A stretch of DNA of 64,000 nt from Dendrophyllia cribrosa (GCA_024195265.1 JAJLRJ010000009.1:30581210-30645209), one strand, 5' to 3'. Counted from the stretch's first letter, positions 10,742-22,376 are shown. A program made the numbers and translations. The notes: generated by a model from the sequence alone, not told the origin.

Positions 10742-12555
10742 TGAGTGGTATTAAACGCACTGTAAAAATGCGCTTGTTTTCACAATCATTTCGTTCAATA
10801 TGTAAAAACTAACACAATTCACGGTATAGGTAATCGGAACAACGTTATTAACTATAAAAAAGATAATAAATGCATACAAAATGGAAATATTTAAAACTGC
10901 ATAGGGTACCCACGACGGATATATTCGCTTTCGCAAATATTTTTCGAATTATGCATCTATTTTCGGGAGTGTTTGTCATAATTATACATTTTTATTGAAA
11001 TTAATTTAACTCGCAGTCCCATAAATTAGCAACTCGCCAGTGATCGTGTTTTCAGGTCAGTTTCATGTCTAGACGGCAACAACACGTGTGCAATACTGCA
11101 GGAATGCACGGGCCTCTTACCAGGTCTGTTCATTGTGCCCCTGACGATAATGGCAGACCTTCTGAGCAGACTTATATTATTTGAATCAGAATTTGAAAAG
11201 TAACTATCAGTCTATGTTGATTTTTATCTTAACTATTTCTTTGTTATTCATATTAAGACAATGTACGATACTGGTTATTTTAGCTGCATATATGACTTAC
11301 AATACTACCTGAAACAAATAGCAGTCCTGAAATTCATTCCTTTGCGTTCAAATGGCTACTAACGTCGAAGTGGATGCCAAGTATCTCGCATTTTAGCACA
11401 AAATACAATTTAAAGCTAGTTCGTTCTTTTCGATTTGTTGCCCATCGACATCTCAGACAGCGCGAAAGAACTATCAAGGTTAATCAATTAATGAGACAAC
11501 GAGGCAGAAAACAAGGATAATCATGAAAATGGCAGGGGGAAGTCCGCTGTGCGCCAAATTATGCATCCTTTCAAGCGAAAAACATCGGATCCTAGAGGCT
11601 TGGTCACACCAATTTAAATACAACAGATGTATCTTAGAGCTACAAACTTTTAAATGCTTGCTTGACTGTTTCATTTAGGCATTTAGTGTCGCATTTTCTT
11701 TTCATGTATTTTTTAGCGCTTTCAAGCAAAACATCTAAATAAAAATATAGTTCTTTTTCTTGATCGCTATTATTATAAACAGCGTTTGGCTCATATGCAT
11801 TCGCACATCGTAAGCTAAATGTGTAAAAAATAAACTTGAAAATCTTGCTTTGTTTTTATTATAACTACCATTTTTAAATTCATAATGGGGTCGATATTTT
11901 AACCTGTTAATATTTTTAAATAGTAGACGGTTTTTATTTCACTGAATTACAGCAAAACGTTGCAGATGCAATAATGCATTTTATATACACCAATGGTACA
12001 CAAAAAACTGCTGTAAATTAAACATTAACTTGTGTTTAAACTAATCATTAAAATAAAATACTAAAATTGCGTAGTTACACTTTACAGCTGAACAGATAGT
12101 TTAAACAAATTTTTTGGGGGGTGATTTCTAACGTGCATGTCAATAATTAATCTAATATAATTAATAAAAAACTTAAAATTTTATATACGAGAATGGATAT
12201 TTTCTTCTCCTTTTGAATAATGGTTATGCGCCGCATACACTAGGTTTATTATCAGGACTCAAGTCGTTAATGTGATACAAGTATTTGAGTGCTGACAGCG
12301 TTTGCACTAAAATTATAAGGTCTTATTCTTTGGAGATTAGCAAACACGTGAAGAATGAGCAAGATCCGGCTGTTCTGCTGCCATGGACCTCTCCCTCCGA
12401 TGATGCTTGGGATGATGCACATCTAATTTCAAGAGACTAATTATCTACCATTTCTGCTATGATACATTGTCAAGAATAATTTTGAATGAGCTCTGGAGAA
12501 AACACTCCCTAGTTATTATTTTTAATTGATAGTCCATGGCTCCTATCGTATGTAT
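10742..12555. other. AT-rich stretch, no gene recognised
   Basis: Low-GC sequence with scattered short open frames on both strands (for example 11674-11480 minus) that show no domains. No strong repeat was recognised by eye. Confidence 0.4.
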
Positions 12556-12560
12556 TGTGC

Positions 12561-12860
12561 TTACAGATTTGTAATTTATATTGGCAATTTCTCCAAATAA
12601 TTATCACTCAGCATCCATGAAATTAAAGCCAATATAATCGCAGTTTACTGTCTTTTATTGAACTACTGTCTGATCTTTGCTGTCTCTAATCTTGCTTTGC
12701 ATAGCAGCGCAAACCAACCCCGGTTCTTTTTGTTTCTTACAGCTTTGTATTGGCAATACCTCATTATTATTATTAAGCATCCAGTAATAAAATCAAAAGG
12801 GTTACCACTGTCTACTATTGAACTGTTGTCTCGTTTCTGTTGTTGTTTTGTCCTTTAATT
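12561..12860. repeat. Approximate two-copy tandem duplication
   Basis: The block from about 12561 (CTTACAGATTTGTAATTTAT, then ATTGGCAAT, CAGCATCCATGAAAT and TTGAACTACTGTCTG) recurs from about 12738 (CTTACAGCTTTGTATTGGCA, then AAGCATCCAGTAATA and TTGAACTGTTGTCTCG). The copies have diverged and contain small indels. Confidence 0.55.
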
Positions 12861-13610
12861 TATGCTGCATTATCGAGACCCCCTTCTATGCAGCCTTATA
12901 TGTTGCTTTTTTACTGTATTAAAATCTAATAAAATGCTAAATTTAAATTAAATCCTAAGAATATTCTAACAAGTGGATATGAAAACTTTGTTTTAATATT
13001 AATTACAGCAATTGCAGTCATACAAATGTAATATTACATTTTGTATACCCTGAGTGAACAACAAACAAACCCGAAACCCTACCCCCTATCTCAGCAGCTG
13101 CCGCGTACCACAGCCTGAGAGTGTATTATCAGGTTCAGGTGTGGAAGGGTAATCAAGATCTACAACCAACGAACTGAGGCTGGAACAAGTTGACGGAAAG
13201 CTACTTCCAATCAGAACTGATCTACCAGCAGCACACGAGTCCCTCTGGATATCATCAGTTGTAACTGCAAATCCAACTGTAGTACGCAGAGGTTTACCTG
13301 TAAGAAGCATGGTCTCCAATGTTCTCCTGCTTGTGGAGTGTGCAAAGGCCAGAGCTGCCTGAACTCGAAAATACAAAACTGAATGCAAGGCTGGCACTAC
13401 GGCAAAGGGCAGATTTATTAATGGCCAATATTTCGACTTATAGTATTAGTCTTCCTCAGGGCCAGGGCTGTACTGAAAGAAAATATTGTAACGGCTCCTA
13501 AAATTTGAAAATTACATGGTTAAAAATGATTGGCTAGTACATGACATGTAGACAGCGCACTTGTAAACACAAGATAAAAATAATATATGACATACATAGT
13601 GTATTATATA
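12861..13610. other. Flank of the GIY-YIG frame; one unrecognised open frame
   Basis: A minus-strand open frame of 103 codons spans 13397-13086. It is rich in Ser, Thr and Leu and I recognise no family. The stretch at 13400-13470 has the sense (minus) sequence CTGAGGAAGACTAATACTAT, which looks like the 3' part of a Penelope-like element. No host gene is called. Confidence 0.35.
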
Positions 13611-13619
13611 AAAATGATT

Positions 13620-13998
13620 TCAGCGTTCGTTCCTTCGGTTAATGCCTTCTGGTGACAAAGTGTTCCCTCTATGAATTAAAAAGGCCTCGCGTGCTTTTCG
13701 ACGGGAAGCATTGATGGTAGGCTGCAGTTCAAGCGGGATGAGTCTCATGTCTGCGGAAGAGTGGCCTGGTAAGTTGAAATGTGTATGGACCGCTGCTGTG
13801 GAGTTGGCGTGATGTGGGTTGTTTGTTCCTTGTCTGTGTTCTGTGAAGCGTTCACGAATCGTGCGTTTGGTTTCCCCTATATACTGTTTTTTACATTTTT
13901 TACATTCTATCATATATGTGAGGTTACTAGAATTACAGGTTAAATGTTGTTTTATTTGTCTAATTTCCCCGGTGTTGCTAAAAGTATACGAAGTTCAA
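13620..13998 (-). pseudogene. GIY-YIG endonuclease domain of a Penelope-like element (fragment)
   Basis: The minus-strand frame from about 13998 to the stop near 13620 reads CNSSNLTYMIECKKCKKQYI at the start of the domain. It shows the Y..YIG pair (LTYMIEC and KQYIGET), the Cys pair of the Penelope zinc insert (ECKKC), the conserved Arg in RTIRERFTEHR, and the HFNLPGHS segment usual in this domain. In Penelope-like retroelements the nuclease follows the reverse transcriptase and cuts target DNA. Here the frame is broken upstream by a stop near 14010 and the RT part is missing, so it is a 5'-truncated copy. It lies between inverted repeats at 10556 and 14550. Confidence 0.85.
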
Positions 13999-14375
13999 GT
14001 TTTTTCAGCCTGGCACGTCAGGCCATGAAAAGCCGTGATTCAGATAGTCAACAGACAAACGTGCAATCAAGCCGAAAAACCGATAGCACTTGTGTTAATT
14101 CCGAGGTTCAGTCATCAATGCTGATCCTATTGTTAAATTGAACTGAAAAAACGAATAAAATGTGTTAACAAAGGTTGTGTTAACTGTAGTTTTCCTTTTT
14201 TTCGCTGACGCGGGTACCCTGTGGTACGGAAATGTTATTTCAGTATTTGTATATGTTAAATTGGCTGAAAATTGATCCAAATGATTTTGTTATATTTTTA
14301 GGGTTGTAATACATCACAAAACATGCGCAGGCCCCGCTCAAAAAGAAGTTTGTTTAGGTTTGTCACTTTACACAA

Positions 14376-14550
14376 CGTGGGTACCCTGTGGAAACAGCTT
14401 CAAATCTTTATTGCTTAATTTCGAGATGTTCCACTGAAGGGATTTTTGGGGATTTTTAGTGTGTTGTTTAGGGCACTTGTCTTGATCATATAATGCATAA
14501 ATAAATTCTGTTGCAATTAGTTTGATCTCAAACCACAGATTGACTGGACT
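14376..14550 (-). repeat. Inverted-repeat arm, right (partner 10556-10741)
   Basis: Reverse complement of the 10556-10741 arm with scattered differences; it ends TGACTGGACT at 14550. A TTAA-type MITE begins only 19 bp further on. Confidence 0.75.
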
Positions 14551-14568
14551 ACAAGGGGTTTACGTTAA

Positions 14569-15121
14569 AGTGCCCCTATGATCAAATTTTTGATTTTCAT
14601 TTTTTTACATTTTCGTGTATAATTAGACTTTCTTACTCATCTTGCCAAATTTCAATCCATTACGAACATCAGAAGCCATTTTATTTTAACATTTATTTCC
14701 AAGAATTAACGGCCGCCATTGATCAATCTTGTTCCGAGGCTTGGTTCCGAATGGGAGAAAGTGACGTCAAAGGCTCAAAAATACCTCACGGGTTGAATTA
14801 AAATAACAATAAGTATTGAAAATCACGCGAAAAGAAACAAAAACTTTGGCCTTGTTCTTAGTGCAATTTTCTATGCTGATTGTTATTATAATTTCAACCC
14901 GTGAGGTATGTTTGAGCCTTTGACGTCACTTTCTCCCATTCGCAACCAAGCCTTGGAACAAGGTTGATTAATGACGGTCGTAAATTCTCCGAAATAAATG
15001 TTAAAATAAAATGACTTCTCATGTCCGTAATGGATTGAAATTTGGCAAGATGAGTAAGAAAGTCTAATTGTACACGAAAATGTAAAAAAATTAAAATCAA
15101 AAATTTGATCACAGGGGCACT
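14569..15121. mobile_element. TTAA-flanked foldback MITE (piggyBac-like), 553 bp
   Basis: Starts AGTGCCCCTATGATCAAATT and ends with the inverted form GGGGCACT, with TTAA on both sides (14565-14568 and 15122-15125). The inverted arms are about 240 bp and also share TACCTCACGGGTTGAA and the GACGTCA segment. TTAA target duplications are the mark of piggyBac-type elements. There is no transposase, so this is non-autonomous. A one-armed copy is at 22377. Confidence 0.9.
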
Positions 15122-15125
15122 TTAA

Positions 15126-15396
15126 CAAATCAACTTTTATTTTTGAGTTTAACTGCAACCCCCTCTCCTCCCACTCTGCCACCACCCCACCCCTATGAGA
15201 CATGAGACTCTAGACTGCACATGCGAACAGTGGTTTTTCAAAGATAAAGAATGCGGACTATTCGTAAAAAAGGGTAAACATCTGTACCGAATAAAGATTG
15301 CAGACTGCAGAACAGTCCATATTTTTGGATGAATCATTCAAGAAGCAAAGCCGCGTGAAGGCGGCCGAAAACTGTTCAACAGTGAGTGAGAAAGTT
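15126..15396. other. No gene recognised
   Basis: Short segment between two repeats. It contains a C-rich patch at 15155-15195 and no supported coding region. Confidence 0.4.
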
Positions 15397-15690
15397 GCCC
15401 CGGGGGGTAGACTCCCATATAAAAATGACGGGGGTGCTCGTCGGAAATTTATGAAAAACACCCTAAAAGGTACCAGAATCTTGTTTGATGTGTGTGCCTC
15501 GAAATGAATTTTTACACCTAAGTGGTACCAATTCTAAAACAACACTTGTTATATTCTGTCATATTTTTTCGGCTTTATACCGTAAAAGGTACCGCGATAA
15601 TTCTAACTGTTGTCATTTTAGATTTAAGCACCCTAAGCGGTACCAATCTGCAAATGTTGACCCCAAAAACCCCTCGGGAGACTTGCGCGC
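15397..15690. repeat. CCCCGGGG-ended repeat with internal GGTACC array
   Basis: Begins GCCCCGGGGGGTAGACTCCC. Four degenerate units of about 50-65 bp each carry GGTACC (AAAAGGTACCAGAATC, AGTGGTACCAATTC, AAAAGGTACCGCGATA, AGCGGTACCAATC), and the repeat ends near CCCCTCGGG. The layout is like the 24279-24731 element: G/C-rich ends and internal GGTACC units. Confidence 0.65.
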
Positions 15691-15782
15691 GCAAGCCAGT
15701 CGACGAGGCTCGCGCGCAAGAACGCGTCTCGATACGTGTATTGGCGCTTCGCATCTCAACCATGATCCAAGACTGAGTCCCT

Positions 15783-15899
15783 GCTGCAGCTATTGAAGTT
15801 TGGGATGCTGCAAAACATCTGTCAGCAACTGGAGTTAGAGGTGCCTCCAAAACCTGTTCGCCGCAAGGGACTCTACGTGGAACTTCTTAATAAAGCTGT
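15783..15899 (+). CDS. Short orphan coding-like segment, weakly SAP-like
   Basis: An open frame ending at TAG 15899 reads LLKFGMLQNICQQLELEV and then PPKPVRRKGLYVELLNKAVA. The pattern of Leu, a helix break, then Lys/Gly and LLNKAV loosely resembles a SAP DNA-binding motif (helix, Gly/Lys turn, helix). No clear start or splice partner is visible, so it may be one exon or a repeat relic. Function unknown; the SAP comparison is inference. Confidence 0.25.
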
Positions 15900-17794
15900 G
15901 GCTAGTTGCACGTGTTAGTTCCATGAAAACAATACTGATGTAAAAACATAATGTATTTTGTTTTAGTTCATTGGTACTATGAAAATCTCTCGTTTCCGCA
16001 GAGGCCTCTTTCGCGCCGGGTGAAAGAAAAAGAGAAACGCGCGAATTTTTTTTATTGTTAGTATTGAATTTTTTTTTCGGTGTTTCTTTACTGACTCAGA
16101 ACCTCTGCAGAGAAAAGAGTGCGTAAAGCCTGATTTTCTCTAGCGAGATAAGCATAAGCGGAAGCATTACATCGCTTATGTCTAGTAAAAATGGGCCAAC
16201 ACTGCATTGTCCAGTGAAAACGCGTACGACATTGAGCATAAGCATAAGCGTAAGCGCCATCGTATGTCGGCAATGTTCGTTTTCACTTAACGCAAATTCT
16301 TATGTTAGGGGTTTAACATCAGTTACAATGAAATAAACAAATTACATCATTGAAATAGTACGGCATTATTCTTATGTTTTGGGTTTAAGCACTCTGCTAC
16401 GCTCAGTCTCATTGTTGACCGTTTTCTGATTCTTTTTGAACTACTTGCGTACAAATTTTACGTCCCAGAGCAAAAGATGTTTGGTAAAAAATAAGAAGGA
16501 ATATGTAGACATATGTAACGGAAAATTATACAAACTCCCCAGTATTTGTACAACTGCAGAATGTTTTTTAACCTTTGATATAATTTGTTCTATCTCATTT
16601 CGCTATAAAAAATGCGAATCAGTTCTCGATAACAGTTTTTACTTACAATACCAGAAACTGTTTGACAAAATATAACATATGCCGGCAACATATGGCATGA
16701 CTGTTCAGTTGGTGGGAAGGTGAGGGAAGGGGAAGGGGTACGCGGATATGCAAGCCAATTTTAGGTCCTCGTAGTGCAGCGTATGAGAGTCTCTCGGCTT
16801 AAACTCTCATTAAAACTCTCTCGGCTTAAACTAAAGGATGGATAATTGCCTGAGATCCGAAAAGTACGTCAGTCGCAACCAACTGTTGACTAGACCCGGC
16901 TCCATTGCCTTTCTGAGAACGAAGAGCGAATTGCGAATCGCGCGAGGGGAGGAAGAAATAAGTCGTCGAATGCTGTGTGAATAATTATCTGCGATTGAAC
17001 CGTCTGTCGGAGGAATAAAATCGAAAAAAAAAACCGGCTAATCGCAGGTTAGTTGAAAACGAGCTTTTAATAATTTGCAAGATGCCTTAATTTAATTTTT
17101 TTTTTACTGCAGAGCTGGCAGTGAGGGTGGAGTGGGGTTGAAAATTTGGGAAACGCCATCAACCTATAAATTACCGTTTTTGTGCAGTTTATTTCAGATT
17201 AGAAAGTACAAACATATTGAACTAAAAATAAACATTTGGTTACAATTTAAACGAAAGAAATTTGTATTTGTTTACAGTTAGTGACACAAAACGTGACTTA
17301 CGTTGCGGGTGGTTTGCGTTACTTAGCTAGAGGTTATCTTGAAGTCACGTATGAATCAAATTATCTTGGGACGAGGTCCCAACGGCATTTATGTGGGTCA
17401 TTCTTTCCTTAGAAAAAAAAAAGCGAGAAATGCTTTCTGTATAACGGAAAATGAATACCAAAGGTCATCGTGAGCTATGGTAAAAGGTCGGCTGGCAAAC
17501 TGTTTTGACTCTTTGATCCCGACGAATTAGAAGGAATTCCACATAGGCGAGTTCAAAATGACATCAAGAATTTTCGTTTGACAATACCGCTATTTAAAAT
17601 ATATTCGACTCTTGGCAATTCTACGACTAAACAAGACATATAAAAGCTGAAATATGCGTCTACTACAAAAGAAACGATGAACAAGCTGTGGTAAGTCGTT
17701 CTTTCTTCTGTTTATGCTGTTTTCCTGAAACTGGCTCTCAAATTAGCATAAAGTTGTAGTTGCTCAAATGCCATAATTATTTTATTTACTGTCG
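15900..17794. other. No gene recognised
   Basis: Contains an imperfect inverted segment at 16085-16270 built on AAGCATAAGCG-type words, a short duplicated phrase at 16790-16830 (CTCTCGGCTTAAACT), and poly-A/T runs. A minor open frame at 16436-16675 has no recognisable features. Confidence 0.4.
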
Positions 17795-18310
17795 GAATGG
17801 TATTTTATTTCCAAAGCTAAAACTTTCCTAAAGGACAACACGGTAACCAAGGATTCCTCTCATATAGGTTTCATGATCAGATCATACATACCAGAGACCA
17901 TTTATAGCCTTCGAAATTGGCCTTCATTTCCACTTTTGTTGATAGACACAAATGTCGACTTACGAAATGTGTCCGTTAAATAAGTTACAAGCACATTTTT
18001 CAAAATTTTTAAACAGGGTTTTAAAAAGTAAGAACAAAGTAATATTTGTGCCAAGTTTCGTTTTTAGAAGATGTTTTTTACGCGTCCACCATCTTCTCAA
18101 AGTTGCGTTATAATTCTGCTGTTTTTGAGTGCCGAAAACCGTCATAACTCCATTTTTTAAACTTTTTTAAATTTCGCCTTTTAAATAAATCGCTGGAACC
18201 TAAAACTATTTTTCCTTAAACTAGTTCACCAAAAGGGATGTTTTGGCCTAAAAAGAAAAAATTCGATTTTTCGTGAGTGTCTTACGATTCTCGATCTTCT
18301 CGGAATATGG
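17795..18310 (-). repeat. Dispersed repeat, inverse partner of 3955-4560
   Basis: The reverse complement matches 3955-4560 over most of its length. Shared blocks include the segment around ATTTCGCCTTTTAAATAAAT and CACCAAAAGGGATGTTTTGG. No coding content is recognised. Confidence 0.75.
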
Positions 18311-18652
18311 CTCTTAAGCGCCATTACTCTATATGATGGGCACGCGCGGCCGCCATCTTGTCCCAAATTTCTGGCAATCGGCGGGTTTAACCTTCCTGAA
18401 GCCTTTTATAACAATAAGGAACAAAAATAACTTTCTAGGGGAGGCAGGGGCGTACACTAAAATATGCGTGCATAAATTTGCATGCAAAATCGTGACACAA
18501 AAAAAAGAAAAACGAAGGCCATTTTATAACTCTTGCGCTTTGCGCATGAGTAATAAAAAGAAAAACAGAGGGCAAATTTTAACTCATGCCGCTCCGCGCA
18601 TGAGTAATAATCCGTACGCAAGAATGAAAACACGCGGCCTTAAGCTGTTGTA

Positions 18653-18830
18653 AGGGGCCGACCATTTGACTTTTGGGGGGGGGGGGGGGTTGGGTGATTT
18701 CGGAAAAAAATATCCTGCAGACTCATTTTGAGGGGAAAAAATATCTTGCAAGGAAATATCTCGGGAAAAAAAATTCCTACACTGATCTCGAGCAAGAAAA
18801 AAAAATCCAACCAAGGTCTTTTCATGTCAA
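18653..18830 (+). repeat. Repeat arm starting AGGGGCCGACCATTTGACTT
   Basis: Begins AGGGGCCGACCATTTGACTT, followed by a run of G and several GAAAAAAAAT words. The same end in inverse orientation closes at 21203. The pair could be the ends of one 2.55-kb element or two separate copies in opposite orientation. I cannot define a target duplication. Confidence 0.6.
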
Positions 18831-18879
18831 TGCATTGAAATTTGTTTGGCACCTTCTGTACACTTTGTAAATCAAAGTA

Positions 18880-18987
18880 CAGTCAAATGACAAACATTTT
18901 ACCGCATTTTGCACATGGCACCGCTATGAAAACAAATATTCAGTGGCTTTTGCCAACATTTTCATGGCAGCGGTTGAGACCGAAATC
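18880..18987 (+). pseudogene. Penelope-like reverse transcriptase, upstream fragment
   Basis: Two overlapping frames read GTAMKTN and then VAFANIFMAAVETEIL. This is the GTAM...FANIFMA signature before the catalytic YIDD motif of Penelope-like reverse transcriptases. A frameshift separates the two pieces. The reading stops at 18987, where a different element starts, and resumes with RYIDDV at 20113. Confidence 0.8.
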
Positions 18988-20112
18988 TTAAGGGCGACCG
19001 CGGAGCTGCGGGGCTGGGTGGGCTATAGCCCCACCAATAATTTTGCCGGGAATTGTTTTTTTTTTTTTTTGCATTCAGAAAAGTACTTTTAATCTTTGTG
19101 TTAAAAGCAAACCCAATGTTTTTTTGGTTCGCTCAACAATATTTACAATGACCACAATAATGCCGACTATGACACAACTGTCTTAAGTAAACAGTTATAA
19201 TGCGACTATTATTTCATAACACTGATAAAATGGGACAACAGGAAATTCGCATAAGGATTAATGGGTACTGTACCCATTAAAAGCATTATGCGAATTTTCT
19301 GTTGTCCCATGTTTCTATAGTGTCACGTGTTTTGAAATCGCATCTATTTCTAATTCTCTTTACTCAGAGTGTTTCGATCAATTTCAACATGTCTCTAAGC
19401 GTGCGCGTTATTTTTTATATCTGTTCTTTGACTGCTGCATTTTTACAATTAAGTTTAGACGATCAGAAGTTAGCGACCGAAGTTTCGTTTCCATCCGTGG
19501 ATGGGCAATTGGCGTTGCAAACGGAATGCGAGCAAAGATGACCCAACAGAGATTAAACAATGTTGCAATCTTAAATACGCACAAGACAAGAACTGACATT
19601 GTGCGACTTGTTGATGTGGCTAGCGAATTTGTCAGTTGAAATGATAGTCGCAAACCTAACATTGGAACATTTACTGACGCTGACCTCCTTCATATAGCCA
19701 ACTAACTGGACTAGCACATCATGAACCCGAAATAGGTCCAACGCGAAAACTTTAAGACATTTCTTTTTTCTTGATAATTTGTTCTGTTTGGTGAAATCCA
19801 CTTTAAATGGTAAAAGAACATAAATTAAGGACTGGCTTTAATATTAAGCTTTTGTCACTTTGAATGAACGTCATACCATGTTATAATTATGTTTTAAATG
19901 TACGTTTTTGTGCAAAAAAAAACTAACAGAATGGTGATAAAAATTTGACAAAATTTTCTTAGGACTGATAGAAATAAACACGTTTCCGGTGATTTCAGAA
20001 GCTCTAAATTTCAAAATTTTCGGGGGGAGCATACCCCCGGACCCCCCTAGATAAGCTCATTCTATGCGCGACCTAGCCCCACCAATCCAAAATATGCTAC
20101 GCGGTCCCTGAA
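18988..20112. mobile_element. 1.1-kb insertion splitting the Penelope RT
   Basis: The segment separates VETEIL from RYIDDV in one RT gene, so it inserted after that gene was formed. Its ends are loosely inverted: GGGCGACCGCGG at the left, CGCGGTCCCTGAATTAAG at the right. Both ends also carry TAGCCCCACCAAT words. TTAAG appears at both junctions, which could be a duplication. An 81-bp hairpin lies at 19231-19311. No transposase is recognised, so it is probably non-autonomous. Confidence 0.6.
19231..19311. repeat. Small foldback/hairpin
   Basis: TGGGACAACAGGAAATTCGC on the left pairs with GCGAATTTTCTGTTGTCCCA on the right, and the centre includes the self-complementary GGGTACTGTACCC. It could form a strong cruciform or a very short MITE nested in the 18988-20112 insertion. 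Confidence 0.85.
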
Positions 20113-20740
20113 TTAAGATATATCGATGACGTGTTCCCTTTGTGGAACACCAGTATAGACGAAATAAATGGGTTCATTGAACAGGCTAACAGATATCACC
20201 AAAAACATTAAATTTACGGCTGAAATCTCAGAGAAAGAAACTATTTTCTTGGATACGAGTGCGTCTACAAAGGTGATAGATTTAAAGAAACGTCTATCCT
20301 CGACGTACGCAAAATAACGTTTGAAGAGAATATAAGAAAATTGAAAGCACGCCTACATTTGAGAGGGTATCCAGATACTCTGGTACATAAAGTCCTCTCA
20401 GAAATGAAATTCGAAGAGAGAATGTCGGCCCTTCAACAGAAGGAAAAAGGATACAAGAAAATTCTAACTTTTGTCACACACACACCTCGTCACAATATCA
20501 CCAGCGTTGTCCAATTTAAAGAAAGTCCTTATGGATAAATGGCATTTAATACAGAACCAACCATTGTTGAGGGAGAGTATAAAGAGCCTCCCATTATCTC
20601 CTATACTTGTTATAGCAACCGAAACTCTAAAGGCGAGAACATCACATTGGCGAACAGCGGGAGTCGTGCAGGCCTGTCACTACTTTGTAACCTATTTCAA
20701 GAAAAAATGCACCAATCTCTCAGGGAAATAACCATCTGAA
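20113..20740 (+). pseudogene. Penelope-like reverse transcriptase, downstream fragment
   Basis: Begins at the catalytic motif: RYIDDVFPLWNTSIDEINGF. A frameshift near 20208 is followed by ISEKETIFLDT, then FEENIRKLKARLHLRGYPDT and KVLSEMKFEERMSALQQK, the conserved helical region after the RT palm. Past another frame break near 20510 it reads MDKWHLIQNQPLLRE and EPPIISYTC, the usual WHLIQNQ... segment of Penelope-like elements. No GIY-YIG domain follows on this strand. Several frameshifts mark it as dead. It is on the opposite strand from the GIY-YIG fragment at 13620. Confidence 0.88.
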
Positions 20741-21039
20741 CATACAGCAAGGAGGGTGGGTTCTCCCTACAGTGTACATTTATGCCAAATGTCAAAAAGT
20801 TAACCTAAAGTGAGATATAGAAAATGGAGAAAGTTTAAGGGCATTTATTAAAGGTCAGTATTGGTACATTTATAATCTTGGTATTAAAAGCCAAAGAACA
20901 AAAATTCTAATAATGTTAATTTCCATGGCACTTTACGCAGAGCAGTCCAACATTTAAGTGTTAAATGTGGGTTTCCTATAGGCAAGCAGTTATGTTAAAC
21001 TTATGTCCACACATCCTTGATTTTGACGAAGAAAAAATT
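20741..21039. other. No gene recognised
   Basis: AT-rich sequence between the Penelope fragment and the inverted repeat arm, with no open frame of interest. Confidence 0.4.
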
Positions 21040-21203
21040 GTATTTCAAAAAAAAATCTTGCATGGCGTATAATGCTGAAAAAAAAATTCGACACCCTTGC
21101 ATGTCAGGAAAAAAAATTCCACTGCCAGAGGTTTGGGGAAAAAAAATTCTTACCCAAACCTAATCACCCAACGCCCCCCCTCAAAAGTCAAATGGTCGGC
21201 CCC
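21040..21203 (-). repeat. Repeat arm ending AAGTCAAATGGTCGGCCCCT
   Basis: Inverted counterpart of 18653-18830: repeated GAAAAAAAAATTC words, then a C run, and the same terminal sequence as that arm in reverse. Confidence 0.6.
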
Positions 21204-22372
21204 TAATAATATATTCAAGCGCTACTGCACAAATTTTACTTGCATTTTTAATAGCTCCAAATAACCTCTAACCTGCCAGTCTAGAGTTTCTTGGCAGAAG
21301 AAGAATATACATTAGCTATAAAAAAAAAAAAGAATTTAAATGAAGCTCACAAGAGCTCCGTGCGCCTGGGTGGTTGATTGGCATCTGTCAGATAAGTTGG
21401 ATTGTCTGACAACAGTTCGTGTCTTGGGAGCGTTTTCACTGACGTCATATCAAAATTCAGAAGCAGTTTTCGATTCCAAAGTGTCTATAGAATGAAAGAG
21501 AGTTTAAAACTACAGATGTGGGACAAATTTTGAAGTGCAAGAGCATTTCGTTCAAGAGTTATAGGCGAACGAGTATTACATTTTTAGTAAGAAATGTATG
21601 GAGCGGCCATCTTGGTGTTCAACTTTGGAACACCAACATGGCGGCCAAACATTCAAAGTCTTTATTACACCAAAAATCTCATCACAGAATATTGTATTCA
21701 CTATAAGCCCTATTAAATCGGCTTATAAGCATCTATAATTCAAAAATAACTTTCAACTGGTTCAATTTTGTTTATATCCACGGCTTATTTGAAATAGCGT
21801 GACGGATTTCGTGACACATTTAAAGCCTTTATAAATCGAAAGCAAAACATCGTTAAAACCTGAATCTTTTTGTGAAAGATTATAACACTGGTATCCACAT
21901 ACCATGTTAGAAGTAATAGATCAACAACGAGTGCGAGGTTTTCATCAGGGTATCCAAACACCGAGAAACAGATGAAAGCACGAGGCCGCTTCGGCCGTCA
22001 GTGCTTTTATTGTTTCAAGGTGTTTGGATACACTGATGAAACCCGAAGCACGAGTTTTTGATCTGGCTTCCCAAATCAAACAATACAGAATTATTCAGTG
22101 TTAGTTTTTTGGGCTTTGTCCTTTTCAAATGCCGTCACATGCATAATTTTATTAAGCTTGTTGCATTTCGCCATTTGGTATGAGACCATGTGCGAAGCAG
22201 AAGCGTCTCGGTTTAGGGAGGTAAAAACGGTTCTCGAAAAAGAATATCTAGTCGATAAAGCTATTCCCCCGTCAACGAAATACAAAAAACAAATGGGCAA
22301 CATCCATTTTCTACGAATGGCAAACTACTCGGACGGTTCAAGTTCCCGTTCTCTGAGATTCGGGAGGAATGT
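21204..22372. other. Mixed repeats, no gene recognised
   Basis: Contains a hairpin at about 21602-21645 (GGCCATCTTGGTGTTC against GAACACCAACATGGCGGCC) and a foldback at about 21925-22045 (GTGCGAGGTTTTCATCAGGG against its inverse, TGATGAAACCCGAAGCACGAG). A related foldback is at 42024-42131. The open frame at 22098-22376 (a hydrophobic start, then charged) has no recognised family. Confidence 0.5.
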
Positions 22373-22376
22373 TTAA

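Noticed and set aside
13086..13397. 103-codon minus-strand frame next to the GIY-YIG fragment
   Set aside because: Serine-rich with no recognisable motif; possibly part of the Penelope 3' region, but not supportable as a gene.
15298..15850. Several overlapping frames of 60-103 codons on both strands
   Set aside because: They are translations of the GGTACC repeat array and its GC-rich flank.
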